Assembly: GCA_030433275.1 (NCBI GenBank)
Contig: JAUILK010000008.1
Location: forward strand, 21,077 to 85,076
DNA length: 64,000 nucleotides
Origin: Gammaproteobacteria bacterium
GTDB lineage: Bacteria; Pseudomonadota; Gammaproteobacteria; Nitrococcales; Nitrococcaceae
Reading direction: 5' to 3'
The notes beneath the pieces were generated by a model. It ran no database searches and was not told where the DNA came from. It saw only the letters and a program-made list of their open reading frames with translations. Made by a program: the position numbers and the translations under genes. Positions 18,712 through 28,200 of the stretch are shown in pieces. Every line of letters starts with the position of its first letter. The stretch's first letter is position 1.

Positions 18712-19188
18712 TCAGCCGCGCCGATATGTTCCAACCAGCCGATTCATACCCAGCACGTGCGGTTCAGCCTGTTCGAGAAACTGCCCCAGGGTAAGCCCCG
18801 GCGCCAGGTTTAACACCTCATCCAAGGCAAACACCCAAAAGAAGTAATGATGGGTGCCATGTCCTTCGGGTGGCATCGGTCCACCATAGGCCGTTTTGCC
18901 GAAATCGGTAAACCCCAGCGTGCCCTCGCCGCTGCCCTCCTCCAAGTCTATCGTTGCACCGGGAAGGTTGTAGAGCACCCAATGCACGAAACCGTACGCC
19001 CCCATTTTCACCAACGGCGCATCGGGATCATGGCAAATCACGGCGAATGATCGGGTGCCCTCGGGCACACCGGTCCAGGCCAGCGGCGGCGAGACGTCGA
19101 TTCCTTCGCCGGTATACCGCACGGGTATCTTGCCGTGGTGCGTAAACGCGGTGCTCGTCAGTTGCATGTTCGACAGCGCGAATCCCAT
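18712..19188 (-). CDS. YbhB/YbcL family Raf kinase inhibitor-like (PEBP) protein
   Basis: A 158-residue phosphatidylethanolamine-binding-protein fold. Typical motifs are visible: YTGEGIDVSPPLAWTGVPEG, FAVICHDPDAP (the ligand-pocket DPDxP), FVHWVLYNLP and GHGTHHYFFWVFALD. No signal peptide is seen, so it is probably cytoplasmic. The biological role of bacterial PEBPs is largely undefined. Complete, with family-typical length, and very similar to the broken copy at 15771-16455. A hemerythrin gene lies just upstream on the same strand, 36 bp away. Confidence 0.88.
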   Translation of the reverse strand: MGFALSNMQLTSTAFTHHGKIPVRYTGEGIDVSPPLAWTGVPEGTRSFAVICHDPDAPLVKMGAYGFVHWVLYNLPGATIDLEEGSGEGTLGFTDFGKTAYGGPMPPEGHGTHHYFFWVFALDEVLNLAPGLTLGQFLEQAEPHVLGMNRLVGTYRRG

Positions 19189-19224
19189 CTGTCTCCCTCC
19201 TTCACTGCTTTCTCATCAATCCCA

Positions 19225-19827
19225 TCAATCCGTTGCGCAGGCACTGCAATACGACTTATCCGCCCGGTCCGGCTCGCGCTGAGCGGTCTCGATCGTAATG
19301 CAATCGTGCAGTGCCTGATACTCCGCCGCGACCTCAGGTCCGAACAGCGGATCCGGCCGTCGATGGAACATTGCCTCGATCTGAAACCAATCCATCGCCG
19401 TTAGCAACGCCTCGGCCGCCGTCAGGATTTCCTCGTTTTCGCGCTGCATGTGAGCGCGGTACTCGCGCGTGAAGGCACGCCCAGAAGCGTACACTTCCGT
19501 ACGCGCGACGAGTTCTTCATTCAACACCCGCTCGACGAGCGTCAGAGTTTGCCAGCCGATCGCAGCGAGTCGGTCGTGCTCTGCAAGGAAATATTCAACC
19601 ACGTTGGCCATGCCCGGCACGCGTTCGGCGAGCCGGTCATACACTAAATCCTCATAGGGATGATGATAGTGGTTGGGATATTCCATGAGGTAATAAAGGA
19701 TATTCCGCATCAGGTGATAGTCGGGAGTCCTCTCCCCACGGATGGCATCCAGCTGCCGCTCGAGCACGTCGAACAGCCGGGATAAGTCCCAATGCTCCTG
19801 CCTGAGGCGTTGAGTGGCCGTAATCAT
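19225..19827 (-). CDS. Hemerythrin HHE domain protein
   Basis: A 200-residue four-helix protein. Candidate di-iron ligands follow the HHE pattern: H12, H53/H56 with E59 in NHYHHPYED, H84 in AEHD, and H126 with E130 in HMQRENE. Such cytoplasmic hemerythrin-like proteins bind O2 or NO or help repair iron-sulphur centres; which applies here is unknown. A short C-terminal extension ends in CSACATD. A ggagat RBS precedes the ATG. An A+T-rich palindrome lies 80 bp upstream. Probably co-transcribed with the PEBP gene. Confidence 0.85.
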   Translation of the reverse strand: MITATQRLRQEHWDLSRLFDVLERQLDAIRGERTPDYHLMRNILYYLMEYPNHYHHPYEDLVYDRLAERVPGMANVVEYFLAEHDRLAAIGWQTLTLVERVLNEELVARTEVYASGRAFTREYRAHMQRENEEILTAAEALLTAMDWFQIEAMFHRRPDPLFGPEVAAEYQALHDCITIETAQREPDRADKSYCSACATD

Positions 19828-19906
19828 GGCTTATCTCCATTACCGCGACTTGCTACAGGCTCGACACATCTCCTTGATACTTCCTGCCGCAGTCCAACCA
19901 TATTAG

Positions 19907-19923
19907 GTATATATTAAATATAC
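19907..19923. promoter_or_regulatory. A+T-rich palindrome upstream of the hemerythrin gene
   Basis: The 17-bp sequence GTATAT-N5-ATATAC is an inverted repeat about 80 bp before the hemerythrin start. Its form resembles operators of Rrf2-family regulators such as NsrR, which control hemerythrin-like genes in other proteobacteria. That link is inference. Confidence 0.4.
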
Positions 19924-20010
19924 TTTTTACTTGGGGTGATTCTCAAGGCCCGGCTTATATGGCGCCTATCAGCAATGATAGCTTTGCTCAATCGAGGAAC
20001 CTCGGGATAA

Positions 20011-20260
20011 ATGCGCAGTCCGGACACGCAACAATTGGTGATGTTCCCCAACGTTCCAGGGAGGGGCGCGGTACCTATGGATCGTCCGACCCGTAATTTT
20101 CCGGAGCGGCTGAAGACAATTCACGCAGGATTGAATCCCCTACCGGCGGGACGCTATGCCGGCAATGGCTGCCTATCGACTCCGCCGGCGCGGGTTGCTC
20201 ATGGAGCGCTTGACGACCACGGCTACAGGCGCGGGTGAGCTGGACCTCCGCCTCCTACGA
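20011..20260 (+). pseudogene. Remnant of an IS5/IS1182-type transposase N-terminus
   Basis: The open frame begins MRSPDTQQLVMFPNVP, then RPTRNFPERLKTIHAGLNPLPA and CLSTPPARVAHGAL. This parallels the N-terminal domain of IS1182/IS5-type transposases (MF...DHPLR...LSP.FDALY....RPSIPPERLLRALLL). The frame then breaks and no catalytic domain follows. The remainder of 19930-20465 shows no gene. A tentative call from pattern resemblance only. Confidence 0.4.
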
Positions 20261-20465
20261 CCCGGTCCGCATTGCTGACATCGGCCCGGGGCCGCCTCTT
20301 CATCGAGTTGATGGCAGCTACTGCGAAAAGGGCTTTAGCGGAGAAATCTGGCGGTACTCACCAGCCTGACAGGCCCGAGAAAATCGATGCGCGATGCTGC
20401 CCGCGCTCCAAATTCTCGAAACGTCCGCACCCCTGATTCTGTTTTTTCCCGTGAGCATCCTTCAG

Positions 20466-20870
20466 CTATGCATTACGTTTCGCGATGCCACGGCACTTGG
20501 GGAAAGCGCTGCATCCCCAAAATTGCTGACCGGCACTGCCTCCCAATTTAGACTTTTGAAGAACCATCGGCGCGCCACATTTAGGACAATCTGGCGCGGC
20601 TGCTTTCGGTACCTCTGACGCTAGAGTGACTGTTGCTCGAGGGTGTCTTTTAGGTGCTTCGGGGGCGCTGCGTGGACCAGCATTAGCTCGCAGCCGCTCC
20701 ATCGCTTCTACCCTGGATGCATGCGCAGCTCCTTCCTCGGTCGGCGATTTCTCGCGCCGTCCGAGGGCTCCCGCGATTTGGCGCCTGATATCGGCGGCCG
20801 TGGGTCTGGTAAGGAAAACTGCAGCTCCGGCGATGACGATAACGATTACTACCCAAACTAATGTGCTCAT
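20466..20870 (-). CDS. Small membrane protein with topoisomerase-type C4 zinc finger
   Basis: A 134-residue protein starting MSTLVWVVIVIVIAGAAVFL, a single N-terminal membrane helix. A polar Arg-rich linker follows, and the C-terminus is a topoisomerase I-type C4 zinc finger: CPKCGAPMVLQ, then FWGCSAFPKCRG. The finger suggests nucleic-acid binding near the membrane, but the function is unknown. A start 24 codons upstream (20942) is possible but gives a polar leader before the membrane helix, so 20870 is preferred. Confidence 0.7.
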   Translation of the reverse strand: MSTLVWVVIVIVIAGAAVFLTRPTAADIRRQIAGALGRREKSPTEEGAAHASRVEAMERLRANAGPRSAPEAPKRHPRATVTLASEVPKAAAPDCPKCGAPMVLQKSKLGGSAGQQFWGCSAFPKCRGIAKRNA

Positions 20871-21209
20871 CTTTTCAATGCCCAACGGTGTAACGATAAA
20901 CGGCTCATTGGGATCCGGGTTCGATGCCCGGCTTCCGACCAACGTATTATCACGAACTCGACGACAATATACGGCCCGCTGCGATTATGCGAAGGAGTAG
21001 CCGAATGGATTGGAGCGACAGACCACTCCCCGGATCTCGGCGGCGGCCCACATCCGGTATATACACTCCCCCTGCATGCAGAACTCTGTCTGTTATTGCA
21101 GTATAGCGCACGAAAATCTCCTACTTCTCGGAACCCGACTTATTCAAGATACCGAGGAAAGGGGATCAAATAATCAAAAGATAGACTACAAAATCAGTCT
21201 GTCATCCTC

Positions 21210-21370
21210 CGTCGAACGACGACGGCGGTTCCCGTTCACTCCGATTCTGTGGCGGCACCGGCTTACCCCGCCTCATCCGCCGCCCCGGCGCAGCCGACAC
21301 TTGTGCCTGAAACCGTATCCTCTTCCGCGAAGAAACACGCCTGGCGATTATTGCCGCGCTTATTAGCCGT
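21210..21370 (-). pseudogene. Internally deleted RAYT transposase remnant
   Basis: Read on the minus strand, the right end matches the N-terminal segment of the intact RAYT at 24030-24737 (GNNRQACFF beside an RG-rich stretch). The left end resembles its C-terminal coding sequence (cagG CACAAGTG...CCGCCGC region). About 500 bp of the middle are missing. The similarity was found by eye at nucleotide level, so it is a deletion remnant of a close relative. Confidence 0.5.
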
Positions 21371-21380
21371 ACCCCCTGCA

Positions 21381-22181
21381 CTAGCCATGGCGCTGTCTTA
21401 AGTGCCTTAGGCTTCCCCAGATCCCGGCAAATGCGCCGAGTGCGGAAACGATCGCAACGACGGTTTTCACGAATCCGGTCAGTTCGGTATCTTCCCGCTC
21501 ATAGGTGACACGCAGAGTCGGCACGCCTGTCCGGCCGAAGCTGGCGCGCTCACGAGACCAAAATCGCACGAATCCCAGCGATTCGTTGGAGCCAAACCGT
21601 TCTCTGGGAATGATTTCACGCTCACCGCCTGCCAGCTTCGGAATCCGAAAGGCGGGAACGACAAATGTTAACCGCAAACCGCCACTTCCAATCGCCTTGG
21701 AGACGCTCTGCGCGACATCCCATTGGAACAGCTTCGGAAGCTCGGTCCCGTCGATCGCCACGACGTCTTCTGCTTGCTTCAGACTGGGGCATGCGCGGTT
21801 GCTCCAAGTCATCTTCGCTTCCACCCAACTTGAGTCCGAACACGGCGCCATGCTCACAAGGAAATGGCTATCCGAACGGGCAAGCCCCGTTGATTGCGCA
21901 AAGAGACTTACGGTAGCTCGTGTAACGCGGGTCTTTTTGAAAAAGGAGGACTTGGGGATGTCCGCCAAACTATAGCGTATATAAGCGAACATCCGGCCTA
22001 CTTTACGGCCACGGCCGATGCCGGCCTGAAGAAGGGCAGTGTTATTCGTATTGTTATCGGGATTGCTCTCAAACACATACACGTCAGCCTCGGCGGGAAT
22101 AATCTCTGTCGATACAGCCAGCGCTATGGCCGGCATCATGCCGACGGCAGAGAGCAGCACCGCCAACGGAATCGCCCGCAT
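21381..22181 (-). CDS. Secreted DNRLRE-type domain protein with C-terminal membrane anchor
   Basis: A protein of about 266 residues. It has a Sec-type signal (MRAIPLAVLLSAVGMMPAIALA), then a beta-rich domain with ADVYVFESNPDNNTNNTALLQAG, FAYIRYSLADIP and WDVAQSVSKAIGSGGLRLTFVV. This is the pattern of DNRLRE/CBM96-like domains (xADxyv....N.G....L..g...., YlkFdls). A C-terminal hydrophobic helix (FVKTVVAIVSALGAFAGIWG) with a basic tail probably anchors it. The function is unknown. A start at 22295 is also open, but the signal peptide argues for 22181. The next gene upstream on the same strand is another secreted protein. Confidence 0.65.
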   Translation of the reverse strand: MRAIPLAVLLSAVGMMPAIALAVSTEIIPAEADVYVFESNPDNNTNNTALLQAGIGRGRKVGRMFAYIRYSLADIPKSSFFKKTRVTRATVSLFAQSTGLARSDSHFLVSMAPCSDSSWVEAKMTWSNRACPSLKQAEDVVAIDGTELPKLFQWDVAQSVSKAIGSGGLRLTFVVPAFRIPKLAGGEREIIPRERFGSNESLGFVRFWSRERASFGRTGVPTLRVTYEREDTELTGFVKTVVAIVSALGAFAGIWGSLRHLRQRHG

Positions 22182-22476
22182 CTGTCTACTCCCGGTTTGA
22201 GCACGGCTTGCTCGCATGTCCCGTTCCGTACACGCAAGCCGGAATGCTTCCAAAAGCCGTCCCCCACTCTGTCCAAGGCTCATGGAAATTTCCAAAGAAA
22301 ATATGGGGCCAAATCAGGCAAATCTTGACTTGGAATGGCTGAGGGGTTCTGTCGATGCGCCCGCAGATTAACCTGAAAAATAGGTTTCGCCGCGTCACTG
22401 CTGAAAAATTGGCTTATGGTAGACTCTCAAGAGAAATGACCTGCCACGGGCTGCGTACTCCGCCTTGACCGGACTG

Positions 22477-23493
22477 TTATTTCAATAAAAACAGATCAGG
22501 AACCGATCTGTCGCCATCATGCTCCAAATAATGCCGTAGGCCCGACAGCCCCGCATAGCTTCCCCCTACGTATCTCCACGCCGCAGGATTGGGTTTTCTA
22601 TTCTCCCTTGGATAAAGCTTGTAGACGGTCGTGCTTAATGCCCGCCCTTCTGAGTCGCACAAGGTTTTAATCCAAGTGTTGCCGTTCCGGGTCCATGAAG
22701 AAAGCGACCATTGGCGCGCGGTCGGAAATGGGGATCCCCCAAAACTGTAGTACCGATTGCCACGTTTCCAGAGTGGGCTGCCAGGCCCCTGGATGATCGC
22801 GCCATCGAATTGCCTGTGAGTCTTCCCCACCTCGCCAAACTGGATGCAACTCCCTGCCTCGGCCGAGCGCGCAGGGCCAGGAGTCGTTGCAGGGCGGGCA
22901 CGAACGGCCACATCGATCACCGTCTTCCGTGACTGGCTATCGATCGTGTCCCAAAGCACCCTGATTGACTGATTCGCCAGACTTGCCGTGGGAGTGATGC
23001 AGAACATGGCATTTCTAATCGGCGCGGGACCGACGGTGCGGCACTCGACATACCGGAAGCCGCCCCATGTGTTACCCGAGGACTGAAATAGCGACGGACC
23101 ACAATCGAGTCCGTTTTCTCCAGACACGCTTATACTGCCGACGCTCGGGGGAATGACCCCGAATCTCAATCTGCGCCCAGCTGCCCCTTGAGATAGGCGT
23201 CCGCTGAAGCAAAGCGGCTCTCCAACTTGAACTCGCCCACCATGGCGCTTTCGATAACCCGGCGGATTTGCAATCGTTCTGTTGATCCCTGCGTCATCCG
23301 GATCGGTGTATTGCGTTCCGTCGGCGGGCGAAACACGCCAAAGAGAGCCCCTAAGCCCCGCCCCTGTTGCAGTATTGAAGAGCGCGCACGCGAGTAACAG
23401 GACTACCGCGTATCCGCACGCACTTGCAACGTTTGCCAGGCGAAACTGGATTTGCCCAGCCCTGGATAAACCGGTGTGGATTACCGACTGCAT
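22477..23493 (-). CDS. Secreted protein of unknown function
   Basis: A 338-residue protein, not recognised. A hydrophobic N-terminal segment after a polar start (ACGYAVVLLLACALFNTATGAGL) looks like a signal peptide or anchor. Cysteines are scattered through the mature part (EPLCFSG, LDCGPS, VECRTVG, MFCITP, CIQFGE, TLCDSEG), consistent with disulphides outside the cytoplasm. Repeated Trp/Tyr/Gly motifs suggest beta structure. It lies upstream of the DNRLRE-type gene with a 295-bp gap. No mobile-element genes within it, but RAYT remnants lie on both sides of the pair. Confidence 0.5.
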   Translation of the reverse strand: MQSVIHTGLSRAGQIQFRLANVASACGYAVVLLLACALFNTATGAGLRGSLWRVSPADGTQYTDPDDAGINRTIANPPGYRKRHGGRVQVGEPLCFSGRLSQGAAGRRLRFGVIPPSVGSISVSGENGLDCGPSLFQSSGNTWGGFRYVECRTVGPAPIRNAMFCITPTASLANQSIRVLWDTIDSQSRKTVIDVAVRARPATTPGPARSAEAGSCIQFGEVGKTHRQFDGAIIQGPGSPLWKRGNRYYSFGGSPFPTARQWSLSSWTRNGNTWIKTLCDSEGRALSTTVYKLYPRENRKPNPAAWRYVGGSYAGLSGLRHYLEHDGDRSVPDLFLLK

Positions 23494-23990
23494 TCCGGGT
23501 CTCCGAAACGGCGGGCCTGATCTTGTCTTTTTTCCGCCAAGGTCCTTCGATCCGCACCGTTCGCCTTATGCGGCTTGCAAAGGAGGCAACCGCCCCGTGC
23601 ATTCTTGGGTTTCCGACGTTTATGGTGTGCCATTCGCAGATCGTTGTGCGGTTTTTTGCTTTTCGTTCGCAAAGCCCTGTTCCGACGCCGAAGGCGATCC
23701 GGATCTTTCCGGCACTGCTTCTTATTCTTAATGAAGCCGGCCAAAATGCGCGGAACCGGTATCGCTCGATGCTCTTACCGAGACTGTCCGAAATTATAGC
23801 GGCCTTAACGAGATAAGCGACAACAGAAGACAGGTTGCAGGGGTCTGTTAACTTCCGTCGAACCCAGTCGGCAACGACTGGTAATACGCCATGACCGGCG
23901 TAAAATGGCTCAGGAACGGGAAGGGTCTTCAATCAAGAGTCTGTCTTAACGCTGCCTTAACCGACCAACACGGAAAATTTAGAAAATTTA
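23494..23990. other. Gene-poor stretch left of the RAYT element
   Basis: About 500 bp with overlapping open frames on both strands, none with recognisable motifs or good start signals. Runs such as aaaatttagaaaattta just before the RAYT inverted repeat mark the edge of the element. Nothing further is supported. Confidence 0.4.
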
Positions 23991-24797
23991 GGGACAGACC
24001 ACTATTTTAGCTTATCAACCTTCATCGAACTAAACCGGCGACTCCGGCTCGCTGCGCTTCCGCGGCCGCCCGGACTTGCCCTGGGTCACCCGCCGCCCCA
24101 GCGCGGCCGCTATCTGTGCCTGGAACCGTGAACCGCCCAGGGCGAAGTTGCCATTCGTCGCGGCGCGAATTTCGTCGACCGTCCCCGGATCAAGTTGGTA
24201 GCAGAAAAGCTCCCGGTAGGCGGCTTGCCGGGCCTCGGCGTCATTACCCAAAGCCGTGTAGAGCCGGTGCGGTGTCAACAGCGTGGAAGGCTCGCCCTGG
24301 GCGTTGGCCCGGTAGCTTGACCAGGGATACTCCGCCGGGTGTCCGACCAGTCTCGCACGCACTGGATTGAGTTCGATGTAGCGATAGCAACCCAGCACAT
24401 AGTCCTCTTCCTGAGTCAGGCAAGAACGAAAGCGACCCTCCCAGAGGGTGCCGCTGCGACGCGTGGTTCGATTGACGTATTGGACGTAGCGCTGCCCCAA
24501 CCGTTTCATCAGTTCGCTGGCGCCGGTCGATGTGCGGGGCGTCAGGAGCAGATGGACATGGTTGGTCATAAGGACGTAGGCGTAGATGGCACAAGCGCTC
24601 GACTGTGCGTATTCCTCCAGCCAGCCAAGATAAGCGCGGTAGTCCTCATCGGCGAAGAAACAGGCCTGGCGATTGTTGCCGCGCTGAATCAGGTGCAACG
24701 GTACCCCGGCAAGCATAACCCGTGGCCGTCTTGGCATTTGGCGATCCTTCTTGATCGAATCGGCCGACAGGTCACCAAGAAAACCGTGGTCTGTCCC
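23991..24797. repeat. 12-bp inverted repeats bounding the RAYT gene
   Basis: GGGACAGACCAC at 23991-24002 and its exact complement GTGGTCTGTCCC at 24786-24797 bracket the RAYT coding sequence. Outer bases also agree in part (TA-rich). This matches the short palindromic units that flank RAYT genes in other gammaproteobacteria. The repeat was found by reading both flanks. Confidence 0.7.
24030..24737 (-). CDS. REP-associated tyrosine transposase (RAYT, Y1_Tnp/IS200-like)
   Basis: A 235-residue HUH-type single-strand transposase. The HxH motif is in MTNHVHLLLTP (H60, H62). The active-site Tyr is probably in GQRYVQYVNR (residues 81-90), and RSGTLWEGRFRSCL and GCYRYIELNPVRARLV are typical of the family. 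The N-terminus MPRRPRVMLAGVPLHLIQRGNN is canonical, and the basic C-terminus GKSGRPRKR is usual. RAYTs are domesticated transposases associated with REP/BIME repeats. It lies between exact 12-bp inverted repeats, with RAYT debris on both sides. Confidence 0.9.
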   Translation of the reverse strand: MPRRPRVMLAGVPLHLIQRGNNRQACFFADEDYRAYLGWLEEYAQSSACAIYAYVLMTNHVHLLLTPRTSTGASELMKRLGQRYVQYVNRTTRRSGTLWEGRFRSCLTQEEDYVLGCYRYIELNPVRARLVGHPAEYPWSSYRANAQGEPSTLLTPHRLYTALGNDAEARQAAYRELFCYQLDPGTVDEIRAATNGNFALGGSRFQAQIAAALGRRVTQGKSGRPRKRSEPESPV

Positions 24798-24853
24798 CTA
24801 TTGTTAGAGGCGGCACGCTTATCGGGAACTCTTCCGTACTCATTTTGTACCCG

Positions 24854-25003
24854 GACGCGATCCACAGCATTCGCGACGCATTGAACCAATCGCAAGTGCT
24901 GGGCAGCGAGCACTTCAAAGATGAGATTGAATACCAACTACGACGCAGGGTACGCCCCGGCCAGCCAGGACGGCCTAAAAAACGACAGGAGAAACGCAGC
25001 TAA
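24854..25003 (+). pseudogene. C-terminal remnant of a second RAYT transposase
   Basis: The plus strand encodes IRDALNQSQVLGSEHFKDEI and then RRRVRPGQPGRPKKR, ending in TAA at 25003. This is the standard C-terminus of RAYT proteins (IR.aLn...alGsE.Fk..ie..lgrrv.pgrpGRP.k). The upstream catalytic part is missing; the intact, oppositely oriented RAYT element sits just to the left, so it probably displaced it. Confidence 0.75.
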
Positions 25004-25180
25004 TTAAAAGGCAGTCTGACCCCGTTTTTCCTATTGCACATTAGCAGGCTCGCGACTGCGATGAGGTGCAAAGCCTTCCGCGAGTCTGGACTAAGATTCC
25101 CATGGGCCTTTGGATTTCGGATGCCGGTCATGGACAGCGCGAAAATCTGCATGTAGCTCTGCCGCGTATTCCGAGTTGAT
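25000..25180 (-). pseudogene. C-terminal fragment of a TIGR02391 (Ymh)-family protein
   Basis: Minus-strand translation gives FALSMTGIRNPKAHGNLSPD, then KALHLIAVASLLMCNRK and a stop at 25000. IRNPKAH followed by a helical ...AL....ASLLM segment is the conserved end of TIGR02391/Ymh proteins, HEPN-like proteins that often accompany defence genes. The N-terminal portion is absent. It lies directly downstream of the large nuclease gene on the same strand. Confidence 0.6.
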
Positions 25181-25200
25181 GCGGTTGTTAGGCATTGATA

Positions 25201-28200
25201 CTAGTCGTCATCCTGATCTTCGTGATCGCTAATTATTCGTTCAGCCTCTCGGTCGTAGCCGTCCGCCAATTTTCTCAAGGTAACAGCAAATCGCTGAAAA
25301 CCGACGTTCTCCACTTCCTCGGCTTTACTTCGGAACTGCTCAGCCAGTTCTCTCTCCGGTTTGCCGGTTGGATCAACCCAATGAACTCCGCGTGAGTTGT
25401 ATGTGCCTGTACTAAAGCCATTGCGCATGTCCTCAGCTTCACGGTCATTCAGTGCAGCGGCGGCAGCGCGGTGTATCCATAAGCCGCCTGGGTCGGGTGG
25501 TGTGTGAATCAATACTTCACCAATATTGATGAATGCAACTTCCAGGTGGCCGGATTCCGTACAGACGTTCTTGACCCTTTGGAGCCATTCGGTGAAGCGC
25601 TCTGCGCTGAACGTTCCATCTTCTTGTAGCCCCGGCGGCGTCTTCCACTCATGGAGCAGCCGCCAGGCATTTGTTGCGATTGCCCTTGTTTCCTCGGTGG
25701 GTTCCTTCGGGGGCTGATCTTCTTTTGTGGATCGGTAAATCAGTCGGATTACCTCTGAAAAGAACTCGGGATCACTGGCCAGCCTGTTTTCAAGGAGTAG
25801 GGGCGCGGCACCTTGATGACGGTCCAGCAAGGGAACGTATGCCCACTCCACTCTGAAAAGGTCGTCCTGGTTGACCGTAGGCTCCGCCTGAAGCAACTTG
25901 ATCAGTTCGACGATGTGGTATCCGTCCATGGCGTAGCTAGGCTCATTGGAGGAAAGAGCTGCGAGCAAAGCTCGAAGACATTGATTAACATCGATTGGCT
26001 GCTTGGCATGACGCATCCTGTCCAGGCACTGGATTGCCGCGTGTGGTCGGCCATGTTCAATGAGCTTTTCAATAGCAATGGCAAGACTGCCATCAGCCTG
26101 ATACGCATTGGCGCCAGTGCGGGCCCAATATTCACTCTCGTCTTTTTGAAGCCATGCAGAAGCACGATCCCATGCTTCCTTGGTAAATGGCAAACAGGCC
26201 AGGAATTGCCCTACTTGCTCTGGCGTCCAATCAGATTTATCGATGTCGTCGCACCAATCCCAACCTTTGGCGTGGTAGCGCCGCCATATAAAACCGCCCA
26301 CCAATGCCATACGCTTGTTGTCCGATGAATCCAAAAAATGGGATAAAAAGGACCGTTCAAACACATCATCGGCAATAACGCCAAGCGCGTCCCCAACCTG
26401 TCCGGGTGAAGAAACGGCTTCTGCAAACCGAATAACACCCTCGGCACCATTTTGCTGATAGATTTCTGCTATGGCCGTTTGTCGTCGCGTGTCGAGTTTC
26501 TTTCGCTGCTTCTCCCAATCGCCGTTCTCCTCGTAGAGATCAAAATCACGATCCGTAAAGAGGTGCTGATATAAAATGAACGGGTTCGTTGGGGCGAGCT
26601 CTTCGGCAACTTGTTCAATGCGGGTAATCAGTTCGTTGGGCAATGCCCATTTTGCATCGGAGAAGCGCCGGTGTTTGTTTGTGAATTTCGTCAGATGGTC
26701 CCACATCGAAAAACGTTGTTCTTCAGGAAGTTCTGAAATGGGCTGGGAGGCCAGAGCTTCGAGTAGTTGATCAAACGCGAGTTTAGAGAGGTTATCAAAA
26801 TGGTCAATCAATGCAGAAAGCCGAGCGGTATCTTGACCTGCGGCAGCCACTGCAAGTTCCGCGCAAAAAGATGCCTGCTGCCAATATTCCTGATGCGTAA
26901 CGCTTTTTTTCCCGTCGTCGGGGATTGTTTTACGCCAGCTGGGTCTGTGCGATCCGGAAGAGATCTGGTGCTGACCCGGCAGAAGCTGAATGATCAGATT
27001 CCAAGCGATATCCGGCCATTCGTGAAGGATCGTCCGCACCGCCACCTTGCGTTTGTCAACGGACGCCAACGTTTGCGGCAGCCAAGGCAGCAAAATGGTT
27101 ACAAGGGAATTGAATGGGCGATTGGCCCACTGGCCACCAGGGTCATGGCTGGCAAGTTCACCAAGAGCAACACACACACGAACCAGGTATTCTTCGTCCC
27201 AGGCTAGCCCTTCCAAAGCCCAGAGCAGGCCAGTTAAATAATTGCCACCGGTGATGCCGTTACCTTCCTGCGAAAAAAGCTCATCAAACGGGAACGGCGT
27301 AAGACGCATCGCCTTCTCGACGGCATTAAGAAATTCATCGGGAGCGGCTTCGGCCAGAATGGGCAATAAACTATCCAATGTGCCCCAAAGAACCCAGTCA
27401 GCGTCGATCATAAGTTCACGTATCACCAACACGCAGGTTGCTTCAGCTTTTTCTTGCGAGCAGTTACCACAAGCATCGGGCTGGGCACCCAGAATGGCTA
27501 GACCCTCCGCGATTCCTTTTCGCAATACGTGCGAACACTTCAGCACCTTGCCATGAATACTCGCCGCGTATCGCTCTTCGGCAGGTAGTTCAAAAGCGGG
27601 GTCTGGCTCTTTCAGTACGGAAACTACCAGCGATCTAAACGTATCGAGGTTCTGATCAAGGATACGCGATCCCAGCTGGTTCCAGAGTTCGGTTCGATTG
27701 ACAACTTTCCAGATACCGTTTTTAAGAGACAACGCGCTGTTAGGGCAATGCAATATTTCCCTTGCCTTCTTTAGCCATTCGTCATAGCTGATGCCGAGCA
27801 ACTGGGTTATCGCTTCAAGGTCGCATTGACTCTTTTCGCTCCAGGAACCAATTAAAACTGCCAGGGCCAGATAAGTGGCATCGGGGTGATGAGTCCAATC
27901 AATTTTAGGTTTCTCTTGCGCTTCCTTGAACTCCTCGGGCATCTCCGCCACGGCATTTTGCTTAAAGGCTTCCAGAAGATCGTCCGGTAGCTTTTCAGAA
28001 GTGATAGTGCCGGCATCCTGATTCCACGTCTGTACGATATCAACGATCCTTGACCAGACCCGCTGCGGAAACTGCTGCTGGAACTGGGAAATGTGGGAAT
28101 GCAACAGAGATAGAACAACGCCGAACTCGTTACCAAGATCGTAGCTAAGTAGATGGAAGTGGTTTAGGAAGTCATAGAGTTCGTCCCTTGAAACCTCATT

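Noticed and set aside
20915..20941. Sequence resembling a tRNA T-arm and acceptor end with CCA (CCGGG-TTCGATG-CCCGG)
   Set aside because: The acceptor segment is one base short, and no matching 5' half is present upstream, so a tRNA gene or attachment site is not supported.
23351..23932. 193-codon minus-strand frame overlapping the start of the secreted protein gene
   Set aside because: Composition and lack of motifs suggest chance; it overlaps a better supported gene.
25170..25195. GCCTAAC-type sequence resembling half of an integron attC site
   Set aside because: No matching second half was found within 150 bp, and no integrase is visible.
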